Assembly: GCA_016000265.1 (NCBI GenBank)
Contig: JAECRL010000016.1
Span: 34,967-98,966, forward strand
From: Burkholderiales bacterium
GTDB taxonomy: Bacteria > Pseudomonadota > Gammaproteobacteria > Burkholderiales > Burkholderiaceae_C
Length of the DNA stretch: 64,000 nt
Reading direction: 5' to 3'
This document shows positions 49,601-57,632 of this stretch, in pieces. The notes beneath the pieces are model-generated. The model was not told the origin of the DNA. It searched no databases and saw only the letters and a list, made by a program, of their open reading frames with translations. The position numbers and the translations under genes are program-made. Every line of letters starts with the position of its first letter. Within the stretch, counting starts at the first letter, position 1.

Positions 49601-50524
49601 GTGGACATCTTCATTCAGCAACTGATCAACGGCCTGGTGCTGGGCAGCATGTACGCGCTGCTGGCCCTGGGCTACACCATGGTCTACGGCATCATCAACC
49701 TCATCAACTTCGCCCATGGCGAGGTGCTGATGGTGGGCGCCCTGGTGAGCTGGACCGTCGTGACCTTCCTGGCCGACAGCGGCCTGCCGGGCTGGGCCCT
49801 GCTCAGCCTGTCGCTGCTCGCGGCCATGGGGGCGTGCGTGGCGCTCAACCTGCTGATCGAGAAGCTCGCCTACCGGCCCCTGCGCAACGCACCGCGGCTG
49901 GCGCCGCTGATCACGGCCATGGGCATGTCGCTGCTGCTGCAGACGCTGGCCATGATCCTGTGGAAGCCGGACTACAAGCCTTACCCCATCCTGCTGCCTG
50001 ACGAGCCCTACGAGGTGATGGGCGCGACCATCAACCTGGTGCAGATCCTGATCCTGGCGGTGACGGCGGTGACCCTGGCCGGCCTGATGGCCCTGATCCA
50101 CGGCACCTCGCTAGGCCGGGCCATGCGCGCCACGGCCGAGAACCCCCGCGTGGCGCAGCTCATGGGCGTGCAGCCCGACCGCGTCATTTCGGCCACCTTC
50201 GCCATCGGCGCGGCGCTGGCGGCGCTGGCCGGCGTCATGTGGGCGGCCAATTACGGCTCGGTGCAGCACACCATGGGCTTCCTGCCGGGCCTCAAGGCCT
50301 TCACGGCGGCGGTGTTCGGCGGCATCGGCAACCTGGGTGGGGCCATGGTCGGCGGCGTGCTGCTGGGCGTCATCGAGTCCATGGGCGCGGGCTACATCGG
50401 CGAGCTGACCGGCGACGTGCTGGGCAGCCACTACCAGGACATCTTCGCCTTCACGGTGCTGATCCTGGTGCTCACGCTGCGCCCGCAGGGCCTGCTGGGC
50501 GAACGCGTGGCCGACCGGGCCTGA
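49601..50524 (+). CDS. livH: Branched-chain amino acid ABC permease LivH
   Basis: Inner-membrane permease of 307 residues, one half of a Liv/high-affinity importer. About eight helices; characteristic LGSMYALLALGYTMVYGIIN LINFAHGE, the EAA-like RAMRATAENPRVAQLMGV and GGIGNLGGAMVGGVLLGV. GTG at 49601 is the best start; a TTG at 49583 lies inside the hairpin T-run. First gene of livHMGF. Confidence 0.93.
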   Translation: MDIFIQQLINGLVLGSMYALLALGYTMVYGIINLINFAHGEVLMVGALVSWTVVTFLADSGLPGWALLSLSLLAAMGACVALNLLIEKLAYRPLRNAPRLAPLITAMGMSLLLQTLAMILWKPDYKPYPILLPDEPYEVMGATINLVQILILAVTAVTLAGLMALIHGTSLGRAMRATAENPRVAQLMGVQPDRVISATFAIGAALAALAGVMWAANYGSVQHTMGFLPGLKAFTAAVFGGIGNLGGAMVGGVLLGVIESMGAGYIGELTGDVLGSHYQDIFAFTVLILVLTLRPQGLLGERVADRA

Positions 50525-50537
50525 GGGGAGGGTGTCG

Positions 50538-51668
50538 ATGTCTTCTTCCTCTTCCTCCGCTGCTTCTTCGCGCCTGCTGCCCTTCCTGGTCTGCGCCGCC
50601 CTGCTGGCCGTGCTGCCCCTGGCCGTGCAGCCCTTGGGCGAGGCCTGGGTGCGCATCCTGGACACGGCGCTGCTCTACATCCTGCTGGCCCTGGGCCTGA
50701 ACATCGTGGTGGGCTTTGCCGGCCTGCTGGACCTGGGCTACATCGCCTTCTATGCGGTGGGCGCCTACCTGTTTGCGCTGCTGGCTTCGCCCCACCTGGC
50801 CGAGAACTTCCCCGCCGTGGCCGCGGCCTTCCCCCACGGCCTGCACATGCCGGTGTGGGCCGTGATCCCGCTGGGTGCGGGCGTGGCGGCGCTCGCGGGC
50901 GTCTTGCTGGGGGCGCCCACGCTGCGCCTGCGGGGCGACTACCTGGCCATCGTCACGCTGGGTTTTGGCGAGATCATCCGCGTGTTCATGAACAACCTGG
51001 ACGCGCCGGTCAACCTCACCAACGGCCCCAAGGGCATCAACTCCATCGACCCCATCGTCATCGGGGGCGTCAGCCTGGGCGAGCCCCTGGAGGTGTGGGG
51101 CTTCACGCTGGCGCCGGTCACGCTGAACTACTACCTCTTCCTCTCCATCGTCGTGGTGGCCGTGGTCATCTGCCTGCGGCTGCACGACTCGCGCCTGGGC
51201 CGCGCCTGGATGGCCATCCGCGAAGACGAACTCGCCGCCAAGGCCATGGGCCTGAACACGCGCAACCTCAAGCTGCTGGCTTTCGGCCTGGGCGCGAGCT
51301 TCGGGGGCGTGGCGGGCGTGTTGTTCGCCAGCTTCCAGGGCTTCGTCTCGCCCGAGTCGTTCAGCCTGCAGGAGTCGGTGCTGGTGGTGGCCATGGTGGT
51401 GCTGGGTGGGCTGGGGCACATCCCCGGCGTGATCCTGGGCGCCTTCTTGCTGGCCGCGCTGCCCGAGGTGCTGCGCCACGTGGCTGGCCCGCTGCAGGAG
51501 ATGAGCGGCGGGCGCCTGGACGCGGCCATCCTGCGCCAGTTGCTGGTGGCCCTGGCCATGATCGGCATCATGCTGATGCGCCCGCGTGGGCTGTGGCCGT
51601 CGCCTCGCCACGAGGATCGGTTGATGCCCGATGGGGCCGAATCTCCTGCGATCGGGGGCCCGCGATGA
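50538..51668 (+). CDS. livM: Branched-chain amino acid ABC permease LivM
   Basis: Second permease of the importer, 376 residues. Poly-Ser start, then helices with LLYILLALGLNIVVGFAGLL DLGYIAFYAVGAYLFALL, LRLRGDYLAIVTLGFGEIIR, and RAWMAIREDELAAKAMGLNT. A strong GGGGAGGG site precedes the ATG at 50538. Its stop overlaps the livG ATG (ATGA). Confidence 0.94.
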   Translation: MSSSSSSAASSRLLPFLVCAALLAVLPLAVQPLGEAWVRILDTALLYILLALGLNIVVGFAGLLDLGYIAFYAVGAYLFALLASPHLAENFPAVAAAFPHGLHMPVWAVIPLGAGVAALAGVLLGAPTLRLRGDYLAIVTLGFGEIIRVFMNNLDAPVNLTNGPKGINSIDPIVIGGVSLGEPLEVWGFTLAPVTLNYYLFLSIVVVAVVICLRLHDSRLGRAWMAIREDELAAKAMGLNTRNLKLLAFGLGASFGGVAGVLFASFQGFVSPESFSLQESVLVVAMVVLGGLGHIPGVILGAFLLAALPEVLRHVAGPLQEMSGGRLDAAILRQLLVALAMIGIMLMRPRGLWPSPRHEDRLMPDGAESPAIGGPR

Positions 51669-52462
51669 GCCGCGCCTTGTTGCAGGTGCAGGGCGTGAGC
51701 AAGCGCTTTGGTGGGGTGCAGGCGCTGAGCGAGGTCGGCCTGAACGTGCTGGCCGGCCAGGTGCACGGCCTGATCGGCCCCAACGGCGCGGGCAAGACCA
51801 CCTTCTTCAACATGATCACGGGCCTGGTGCCCAGCGACAGTGGCCGCTTCGAGCTCGACGGCCGCACCTACAAGCCCACGGCGGTCCACCAGGTGGCGCA
51901 AGCGGGCATCGCGCGCACCTTCCAGAACATCCGCCTGTTTGCCGACATGACCGCGCTGGACAACGTGCGCGTGGGCCGCCACGTGCGCACCCGGGTGGGC
52001 TGGTGGCAGGCGGTGCTGCGCACCCGGGCCTTCGTGCACGAAGAAGACCAGATCACGTGCAAGGCCCGCGAGCTGCTGGCCTTCGTGGGCCTGGAGGGCA
52101 AGGCGCAGCAGACCGCGCGCACGCTGAGTTATGGCGATCAGCGCCGCCTGGAGATCGCGCGGGCCCTGGCCACCGAGCCCAAGCTGCTGGCCCTCGACGA
52201 GCCGGCTGCGGGCATGAACGCCACCGAGAAGGTGCAGTTGCGCGAGCTGATCGAGCGCATCCGCGCACAGGGCCGCGCCGTGCTGTTGATCGAACACGAC
52301 GTGAAGCTGGTGATGGGCCTGTGTGACCACGTGACGGTGCTGGACCAGGGGCGCTTGATCGCCAGTGGCTCGCCCGCCGAGGTGCAGCGCCACCCCGCCG
52401 TGATCGCGGCCTACCTGGGCGCGGGCCACCGACCCGTGGTCGCCAAAGGAGCGGGCGCATGA
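51665..52462 (+). CDS. livG: Branched-chain amino acid ABC ATPase LivG
   Basis: ATPase subunit of 265 residues. Walker A GPNGAGKTT, Q-loop ARTFQNIRLF, LivG-type signature LSYGDQRRLEIARALA, Walker B LLALDEPAAGMN, switch His in LIEHDVKLV. The RTFQN and AGMN features separate it from LivF. Start and stop overlap with livM and livF by four bases each, showing tight coupling. Confidence 0.95.
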   Translation: MSRALLQVQGVSKRFGGVQALSEVGLNVLAGQVHGLIGPNGAGKTTFFNMITGLVPSDSGRFELDGRTYKPTAVHQVAQAGIARTFQNIRLFADMTALDNVRVGRHVRTRVGWWQAVLRTRAFVHEEDQITCKARELLAFVGLEGKAQQTARTLSYGDQRRLEIARALATEPKLLALDEPAAGMNATEKVQLRELIERIRAQGRAVLLIEHDVKLVMGLCDHVTVLDQGRLIASGSPAEVQRHPAVIAAYLGAGHRPVVAKGAGA

Positions 52463-53181
52463 GCGAAGCCAACACGCCTTTGCTGGAGCTGCGTGGCCTG
52501 AACGTGTCGTATGGCGGCATCCGTGCCGTCAAGGGGCTGGATCTGGTGCTGCACGCGGGCGAACTGGTCAGCCTGATCGGGGCCAATGGCGCGGGCAAAA
52601 GCACCACGCTCAAGGCCATCTGCGGTCTGTTGTCCCCTGCTTCGGGCGAGGTCCTCTACCAGGGCCGCTCCTTGAAGGGTCAGGGGCCGTGGGACCTGGT
52701 GGCGCAAGGCCTGGTGATGGTGCCGGAGGGCCGCGGCATCTTCACGCGCATGAGCATCGACGAGAACCTGCGCATGGGCGCCCACCTGCGCCGCGACGCC
52801 GAGGTCGAGGCCGACATCGAGGCCGTCTACCAGCGCTTTGCGCGCCTCAAGGAGCGCCACCGCCAGCTGGCGGGCACCTTGTCGGGCGGCGAGCAGCAGA
52901 TGCTGGCCATGGGCCGGGCCTTGCTGGCGCGCCCGCGCCTGCTCTTGCTCGACGAGCCCTCCATGGGCCTGGCGCCCATCATGGTGGACGCCATTTTCGA
53001 GGTGGTGCGCGACGTGCACCGCCAGGGCGTGACCGTGCTGCTGGTGGAGCAAAACGCCCACCGCGCCCTCGAGATGGCCGATCGCGCCTATGTGCTGGAG
53101 TCCGGCGAGCTGGCGCTCAGCGGCCCGGCCAGCGAGCTCCTGGGAGACGCGCGGGTGCAGTCTGCCTACCTGGGCGGCTGA
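52459..53181 (+). CDS. livF: Branched-chain amino acid ABC ATPase LivF
   Basis: Second ATPase subunit, 240 residues. Walker A GANGAGKST, LVMVPEGRGIFTRMSIDENL, signature LSGGEQQMLAMGRAL, Walker B LLLLDEPSMGLAP, switch His region VEQNAHRALEMAD. It ends the operon, and no LivJ/LivK-type binding protein follows or precedes it in this window. Confidence 0.95.
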   Translation: MSEANTPLLELRGLNVSYGGIRAVKGLDLVLHAGELVSLIGANGAGKSTTLKAICGLLSPASGEVLYQGRSLKGQGPWDLVAQGLVMVPEGRGIFTRMSIDENLRMGAHLRRDAEVEADIEAVYQRFARLKERHRQLAGTLSGGEQQMLAMGRALLARPRLLLLDEPSMGLAPIMVDAIFEVVRDVHRQGVTVLLVEQNAHRALEMADRAYVLESGELALSGPASELLGDARVQSAYLGG

Positions 53182-53205
53182 GCCCGACGTGGCCCTTCGC
53201 GGACG

Positions 53206-53236
53206 AAAAAAAACGGCCCCTGGTGAGGGGCCGTTT
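53206..53236 (-). terminator. Terminator between livF and the Slam cargo gene
   Basis: Stem AAACGGCCCC / GGGGCCGTTT with a TGGTGA loop, preceded on the plus strand by a run of A that is a T-run for minus-strand transcripts. It chiefly ends the Slam operon and may also help stop livF transcription. Confidence 0.8.
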
Positions 53237-53267
53237 GACGGGGAGATGTGGCTCAGGCCAGCGATGC

Positions 53268-54479
53268 TCAGCGTTTGACTTCCGACAACCCGCCATCTTT
53301 GACCAGCAGGAAGGTGTTGACGTGGCGGGCGTTGGTGTAGCCCGGTGCCGCTTCGGTGGCGACCTTGGTCTTGATGATGTCGGTTGCGCCGGCGGCCACG
53401 GCGGCGCCTGGACCGAAGAAGGCACCCACGACGCGACCCGAGACGGTGCCATCGGTGGCGCTCAGGCGGGTCGACTCGAAGTTGCTGCCGCGGATGACGC
53501 CCGCGTCGACGTTGAAGCCCACCTGACCGCGCACTTGCGTGCCCGTGGCGGTGCGCTCCAGGTAGGTGCTGCCGTCAGCGCCACCGTTGAAGCTGGCCGT
53601 GAAGCTGCTGGTGCCAAAGTTCACGCGCATCACCGGTGTGCCGGCACTCGACTTGCCGTCATCTGTGCTGCGGCCGTAGTACGTTGCGGTGACCTGGCCT
53701 TGACGCAAGGTGTCCATGCCGGCGGCCGTCGTGGTCACGCCCCACACGCCCGAGAAGGTCTGGTAGACGTTGCTGGGGTCGGAGTTGCCAATCACGTAGC
53801 GGCCCAGGTCACCGGTGAACGGATCGGCCGTGCCATTGACACCGTAGTTACGCCGGGTGTCACCCATGCGGGTCGTCAGCCTCATTTCTTCTCCGACTTC
53901 ACCGATCACTTCGTCATGGTAGTGGGTGTTGCCGTCCAGGTTCAGCGGGCTGATGTCGGTCAGCCCGGCGGTGCCGCCGCTGAGCATCTGCAGTTGCAAG
54001 CGCATGCGAGCGGGCAGCCAGCTTGCGGAGTCGCTGTCTGCGGGCAGGGCCTCGGGCCGCATGACGAAGGCGTTCAACGGAGCGGGCTGCGGTTCACGCA
54101 CGGCCTGCGGGCTGGCTTCGGCGCTCTGCATGGCGCTGCGGTCGCCCAGCGTGCCGAAGCCGCACAAGGCGCCGCTGGCGCACAGGCCCTCGACCACCAC
54201 GGGCGGGTTCACCGGCGGCACCGGATCCAGCTGCCCCAGGGGGCGGTACAGGTCACCGCTGGTGCGCAGCGCGATGAGGGGCGCTTGCACACCGGCGGCC
54301 GGCGGCTCCAGTTGTTCCCAGATGCCCCACGAGGCGGTGGAGTCCTGTGCGATGGTCACGTCCCCATACAGCACCACTTTGGCGTAGTCGGCGTTGCTGG
54401 GGTTGGCCTGGGCCGACAGGCTGGCGGCGCAAGCCAGGGCCAGGGCGCTCAGGCGGATGATGCTGATGGGTGCGTTCAT
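53268..54479 (-). CDS. Secreted Slam (T11SS) cargo candidate with TbpB/hemophilin-like barrel
   Basis: A 403-residue exported protein. Signal peptide 1-25 (LSALALACAASLSAQA) without a proper lipobox: Cys17 follows A-L-A, not L-A/S-G/A. The body is Gly/Ser/Thr-rich beta sequence with two cysteines close together (EGLCASGALC). Near residues 340-370 is GTVSGRVVGAFFGPGAAVAA, matching the V-x-G-x-F(F/Y)GPxAxExGG end motif of TbpB/HpuA/hemophilin-type eight-strand barrels that mark Slam clients. It starts 13 bases after the Slam stop with AGGAG ahead of the ATG. It is probably released or surface-retained; the ligand (heme, metal, host factor or none) is unknown. Confidence 0.7.
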   Translation of the reverse strand: MNAPISIIRLSALALACAASLSAQANPSNADYAKVVLYGDVTIAQDSTASWGIWEQLEPPAAGVQAPLIALRTSGDLYRPLGQLDPVPPVNPPVVVEGLCASGALCGFGTLGDRSAMQSAEASPQAVREPQPAPLNAFVMRPEALPADSDSASWLPARMRLQLQMLSGGTAGLTDISPLNLDGNTHYHDEVIGEVGEEMRLTTRMGDTRRNYGVNGTADPFTGDLGRYVIGNSDPSNVYQTFSGVWGVTTTAAGMDTLRQGQVTATYYGRSTDDGKSSAGTPVMRVNFGTSSFTASFNGGADGSTYLERTATGTQVRGQVGFNVDAGVIRGSNFESTRLSATDGTVSGRVVGAFFGPGAAVAAGATDIIKTKVATEAAPGYTNARHVNTFLLVKDGGLSEVKR

Positions 54480-54492
54480 GGTGGACTCCTGA

Positions 54493-55788
54493 TTAGAAAT
54501 TGCGGTTGAGGGCGATGGTCACCGTGTCGCGGTCGTAGCCGTAGAGCGACAGGTTGGCCTTGTTGTGCACGTGGCTGACGGTGCCGGTCAGCTGCCACTT
54601 GTCCAGCCAGCCTTCATTGAAGTTGTGGCTGGCGCCGATTTCGGTGCGGCGTTCGGTTTCGCGGCGCGACATGCCGTAGACCGGCTCGATGCCCAGGTGG
54701 CGGCTGTGACGCCAGGCGGCGCGGGCGAACAGGTCGATGCCCACCACGTTGGCGCGGGCGCCGACGAAGTACTCCTCGCCCTGGTTGCTGAAGCGCGCGT
54801 CGCGGGCGGATTCATTGAACAGGCGCAGGCCGCCTTGCAGGGACCAGGTCTGGTTGCCCATCAGCTGGCCGTAGCTCAGGCCCACGCTCTGATACTGGCT
54901 GTCGCGGCCGCTGTCGAGGTTGCGGGTGAAGTCGCGCTTGACCCACTGCACGTCGGCCGTCAGCTCGCCACCGCTGCCCAGGCGCCAGGTGCCCGAGGGG
55001 TTGACCGAGGTGTAGAGGCCCAGGTCGTGGCCGCCCAGGGTGATCTTGTCGAACTGGACGTTCAGGTTGCCGCGCCAGCCGTTGCCCACGATGAGGGCGG
55101 GGCCGGTGGCCAGGCTGATGACGCCCAGGTCCTGCTCGTTGAACTGGTGGTAGGCCTTCTGGTAAAGGCTCAGGGAGCTGTTCCAGGAGAAGCGCCCGGT
55201 GGCCTGGCCCACGCGCAGGGGCTTGGGGCTTTGCCAGGTGTGCTGCACGCCCAGTTGCGCGATGTAGCCCCAGTCCGACTTGGCGGTGAACTCGGGGTCG
55301 AGCACCAGGTCACCCGCCAGCGAGGAGCCCAGCAGGGCGCTGTCCGGGCCAGCGTTGACGTTGCTGTCGTACATCAGGCCCAGCGAGGTGCTGAACTCGA
55401 AGCGGTGGGGCTTGCCCAGGGTCATGGCCTGCTCGAGCTCCAGCTGCTTGAGGAAGCTGCTGACCGACAGGCGCACCATCTCGGGGGTCGTGTGGTCGTT
55501 GAGCACGCGCTCGGCTTCGGCGCGGGCGCGTTCGTAGTTCAGGGTGCGGTAGTACGCAACGGCCAGCTCCATGCGGGCGCGGTTGAGCGTGGGGTAGGAC
55601 GACAGCAGGGACTCGAGCGTGTCGATGGCCGAGTAGGGCTCGCCCGTTTCGCGCTGGTACAGGCCCAGGCGATATTGGTCGTCGGCGGTGGCGGGGGCTT
55701 GCGTTTGGGCGTGTGCGGCGGTCGGCAGGCACAGGGTGAGCCAGGTGGCGAGGCACAGGACGCTCAACCGGCTGGTGGAGGTGGACAT
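54493..55788 (-). CDS. Surface lipoprotein assembly modifier (Slam, DUF560), T11SS translocon
   Basis: A 431-residue outer-membrane protein. Signal peptide 1-27 (AAHA), N-terminal TPR-like helices (about 35-125: YRLGLYQRETGEPYSAIDTL, ARMELAVAYYRTLNYERARA), then a beta-barrel from 128 beginning FEFSTSLGLMYDSNVN (YDSNVN at 140-145, a Slam hallmark) and ending in aromatic-terminated TVTIALNRNF. Slam proteins move partner proteins across the outer membrane. GGAGCG lies before the ATG at 55788. It is first of a two-gene operon with its candidate cargo. An upstream in-frame start would add non-homologous residues. Confidence 0.85.
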   Translation of the reverse strand: MSTSTSRLSVLCLATWLTLCLPTAAHAQTQAPATADDQYRLGLYQRETGEPYSAIDTLESLLSSYPTLNRARMELAVAYYRTLNYERARAEAERVLNDHTTPEMVRLSVSSFLKQLELEQAMTLGKPHRFEFSTSLGLMYDSNVNAGPDSALLGSSLAGDLVLDPEFTAKSDWGYIAQLGVQHTWQSPKPLRVGQATGRFSWNSSLSLYQKAYHQFNEQDLGVISLATGPALIVGNGWRGNLNVQFDKITLGGHDLGLYTSVNPSGTWRLGSGGELTADVQWVKRDFTRNLDSGRDSQYQSVGLSYGQLMGNQTWSLQGGLRLFNESARDARFSNQGEEYFVGARANVVGIDLFARAAWRHSRHLGIEPVYGMSRRETERRTEIGASHNFNEGWLDKWQLTGTVSHVHNKANLSLYGYDRDTVTIALNRNF

Positions 55789-56063
55789 GAGGCGCTCCGA
55801 GGGGCCCTGGAGAGGGCTTTTTGTAAGGTTTGTAAGCAACGCCAGTATGGGCGTCCCGTGGTTTTCTGTGTCAAACGGCACACCCCATGAAGCGGGGGGG
55901 CGTCTCGGCCATCCGTGACGGAATTCGCCCCGGGAATCGGGGGGGGCCGCGACCCTGGGATCAACCCTGGGTCTGACATGTGTATTTTTCCCGCTATCTG
56001 GAAGGGGGGCAAGGGCCCCGAGCGGTGCACGGTGGCGGGTTCCCTCCCGGGAACCGCACGTTG
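55789..56063. promoter_or_regulatory. 275-base region upstream of the Slam operon
   Basis: Probable promoter region of the Slam operon. It holds two direct ACCCTGGG repeats 12 bases apart (about 55964-55983) and a 7-base hairpin GGTTCCC-TCCC-GGGAACC at 56038-56055 just after the HIT gene stop. No Fur-box-like sequence was found. Confidence 0.35.
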
Positions 56064-56480
56064 TCAGATTGATGCCACGATTTTTTCGGACACGGCCTTG
56101 AGGTGAGCGGTGTCGGCCAGGGCGGTGGCGTGCGGGCGGCGCAGGTCGGCGATGGAGCCCGGGATGACGTGGATGTGAAAGTGCGGCACCGTCTGGCCGG
56201 CTTCGGCGCCGTTGAGCTGCATGAGCACGATGCCCGTGGCACCCAGGCCCTTCTTCTGGGCGTTGCCAATGCGGCGCACGGTGGCCATGCAGGCCGCGGC
56301 GGCTTCGTCGGACAGCTCGAACAGCGTCGTGGCAGGCTCCTTGGGGATCACCAGGGCGTGGCCCTCGGCCTGCGGCATGATGTCCATGAAAGCCAGTGTG
56401 TGGGCGTCCTCGAACAGCTTGATGCAGGGGATCTCGCCGCGCAGGATCTTGGCAAAGATGTTTTGGTTGTCGTAGGTCAT
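56064..56480 (-). CDS. HIT-family hydrolase
   Basis: A 138-residue nucleotide-binding hydrolase of the Hint/HIT branch. The catalytic histidine triad is VPHFHIHVIPG (His100, 102, 104); upstream NIFAKILRGEIPCIKLFED and HALVIPKEPA are typical. It cleaves phosphoramidates or AMP conjugates. The frame is open further upstream but only as antisense. It follows the ferredoxin-type reductase by 19 bases and probably shares its transcript. Confidence 0.95.
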   Translation of the reverse strand: MTYDNQNIFAKILRGEIPCIKLFEDAHTLAFMDIMPQAEGHALVIPKEPATTLFELSDEAAAACMATVRRIGNAQKKGLGATGIVLMQLNGAEAGQTVPHFHIHVIPGSIADLRRPHATALADTAHLKAVSEKIVASI

Positions 56481-56499
56481 GGAAAGGCTCCGCAGGGGG

Positions 56500-57555
56500 T
56501 CAGTCGGTGTGCTTGTCGGCTTCGCTGGTGAAGGCGTCGGCATAGAAAAACTCGTCGGGCAGGCCGGCTTGTGCGGTGAAGTCGGCTCGGGCGGCGGCCA
56601 CCATCGCGGGGGCACCGCAGGCGTAGACCTCGTGGCCTGACAGGTCGGGCAGGTCGGCCAGCACGGCCTGGTGCACGAAGCCGGTGCGGCCCGTCCAGGG
56701 TGCGGGGTCGTTGCCGGGGTGGGGCGCATCGGACAGCACGGGCACGTAGTTCAACCAGGGCAGCTCGGCGGCTTGCTGCAGGGCCCAGTCGTGCAGGTAC
56801 AGGTCCTCGCGGCGGCGGCAGCCCCAGTAGAGCGTGGTGGGCCGCGTCAGGCCCTTGAAGCGCATGTGTTCGACGATGGCCTTGATGGGCGCCAAGCCCG
56901 TGCCCGAGGCCAGCAAAACGACGGGGCGCTCGGAGTCTTCGCGCAGGAAAAAGGTGCCGAAGGGGCCTTCCACGCGCAGGATTTCCTTCTCCCGCATGCC
57001 GCCGAAGACGTGGTCGGTGAAGAGGCCGCCCGGCATGTGGCGGATGTGCAGCTCCAGGCCGTTGACGCCCGCGTCCTTGACGGCGTGCGGTGCGTTGGCC
57101 ATGGAGTAGCTGCGGCGCGCGCCGTCTTTCAAGATGAACTCGATGTACTGGCCGGCGCGGAAGCCGAACTGGTGCGTGGCCGGCAGTTGCAGGCGCAGCA
57201 CCATGACGTCGGGTGCGGCCTTCGTCAGGCTGGTCACGCGGGTGGGCATCTTGATGGCGGGGTGGTCGCCCAGCCCCACGACCTGGCGGGCCTCGATGAC
57301 GAGGTCGCTCTGGGGGGTGGCGCAGCAGGTCAGCAGCCAGCCGGCCTCTTCTTCGGCTGCGCTCAGGGCCTTGGCCTGGTGCGCGCCGTGGATGACGCGG
57401 CCCTCGACGAGCTTGCATTTGCAGGAGCCGCAGGCGCCGTCTTTGCAGCCATAGGGCAGGCCGATGCCGGCGTTGAGGGCGGCGCTCAGCACGGTTTCGT
57501 CGCGCTGCATCGAGAACTCGCGCCCGCTGGGCTGAATGGAGACGTTGAAGCTCAT
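56500..57555 (-). CDS. 2Fe-2S ferredoxin-type NAD(P)H reductase (AscD/Fpr-like)
   Basis: A 351-residue fused electron-transfer flavoprotein. The N-terminal ferredoxin domain has Cys37, Cys42, Cys45 (GCKDGACGSCKC) and Cys77; next come an FAD domain with RRSYSMAN and an NAD(P) domain with LASGTGLAPIKAI and a C-terminal FFYADAF. The order ferredoxin-FAD-NAD resembles CDP-6-deoxy-glucoseen reductase and oxygenase reductases. Its oxygenase partner is not in the window. ATG at 57555. Confidence 0.93.
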   Translation of the reverse strand: MSFNVSIQPSGREFSMQRDETVLSAALNAGIGLPYGCKDGACGSCKCKLVEGRVIHGAHQAKALSAAEEEAGWLLTCCATPQSDLVIEARQVVGLGDHPAIKMPTRVTSLTKAAPDVMVLRLQLPATHQFGFRAGQYIEFILKDGARRSYSMANAPHAVKDAGVNGLELHIRHMPGGLFTDHVFGGMREKEILRVEGPFGTFFLREDSERPVVLLASGTGLAPIKAIVEHMRFKGLTRPTTLYWGCRRREDLYLHDWALQQAAELPWLNYVPVLSDAPHPGNDPAPWTGRTGFVHQAVLADLPDLSGHEVYACGAPAMVAAARADFTAQAGLPDEFFYADAFTSEADKHTD

Positions 57556-57632
57556 GGTGGGAACGGCTGGCAGGGCGGGAAGGGGCGGGGAAGGGTCGGT
57601 TGAGCCTGGTGCATGATTCTCCCTCAACCCGA

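Noticed and set aside
47717..50101. A 794-codon minus-strand open frame
   Set aside because: Antisense to the aldehyde dehydrogenase and livH genes; repeat-like His/Gln/Gly composition and no ribosome site.
53268..54479. Calling the Slam cargo a surface lipoprotein
   Set aside because: The residues before Cys17 (A-L-A) do not form a lipobox, and a normal signal peptidase I site follows.
55964..55983. The two ACCCTGGG copies as a regulator site for the Slam operon
   Set aside because: Only two short GC-rich copies in a GC-rich region; not distinctive enough for a separate claim.
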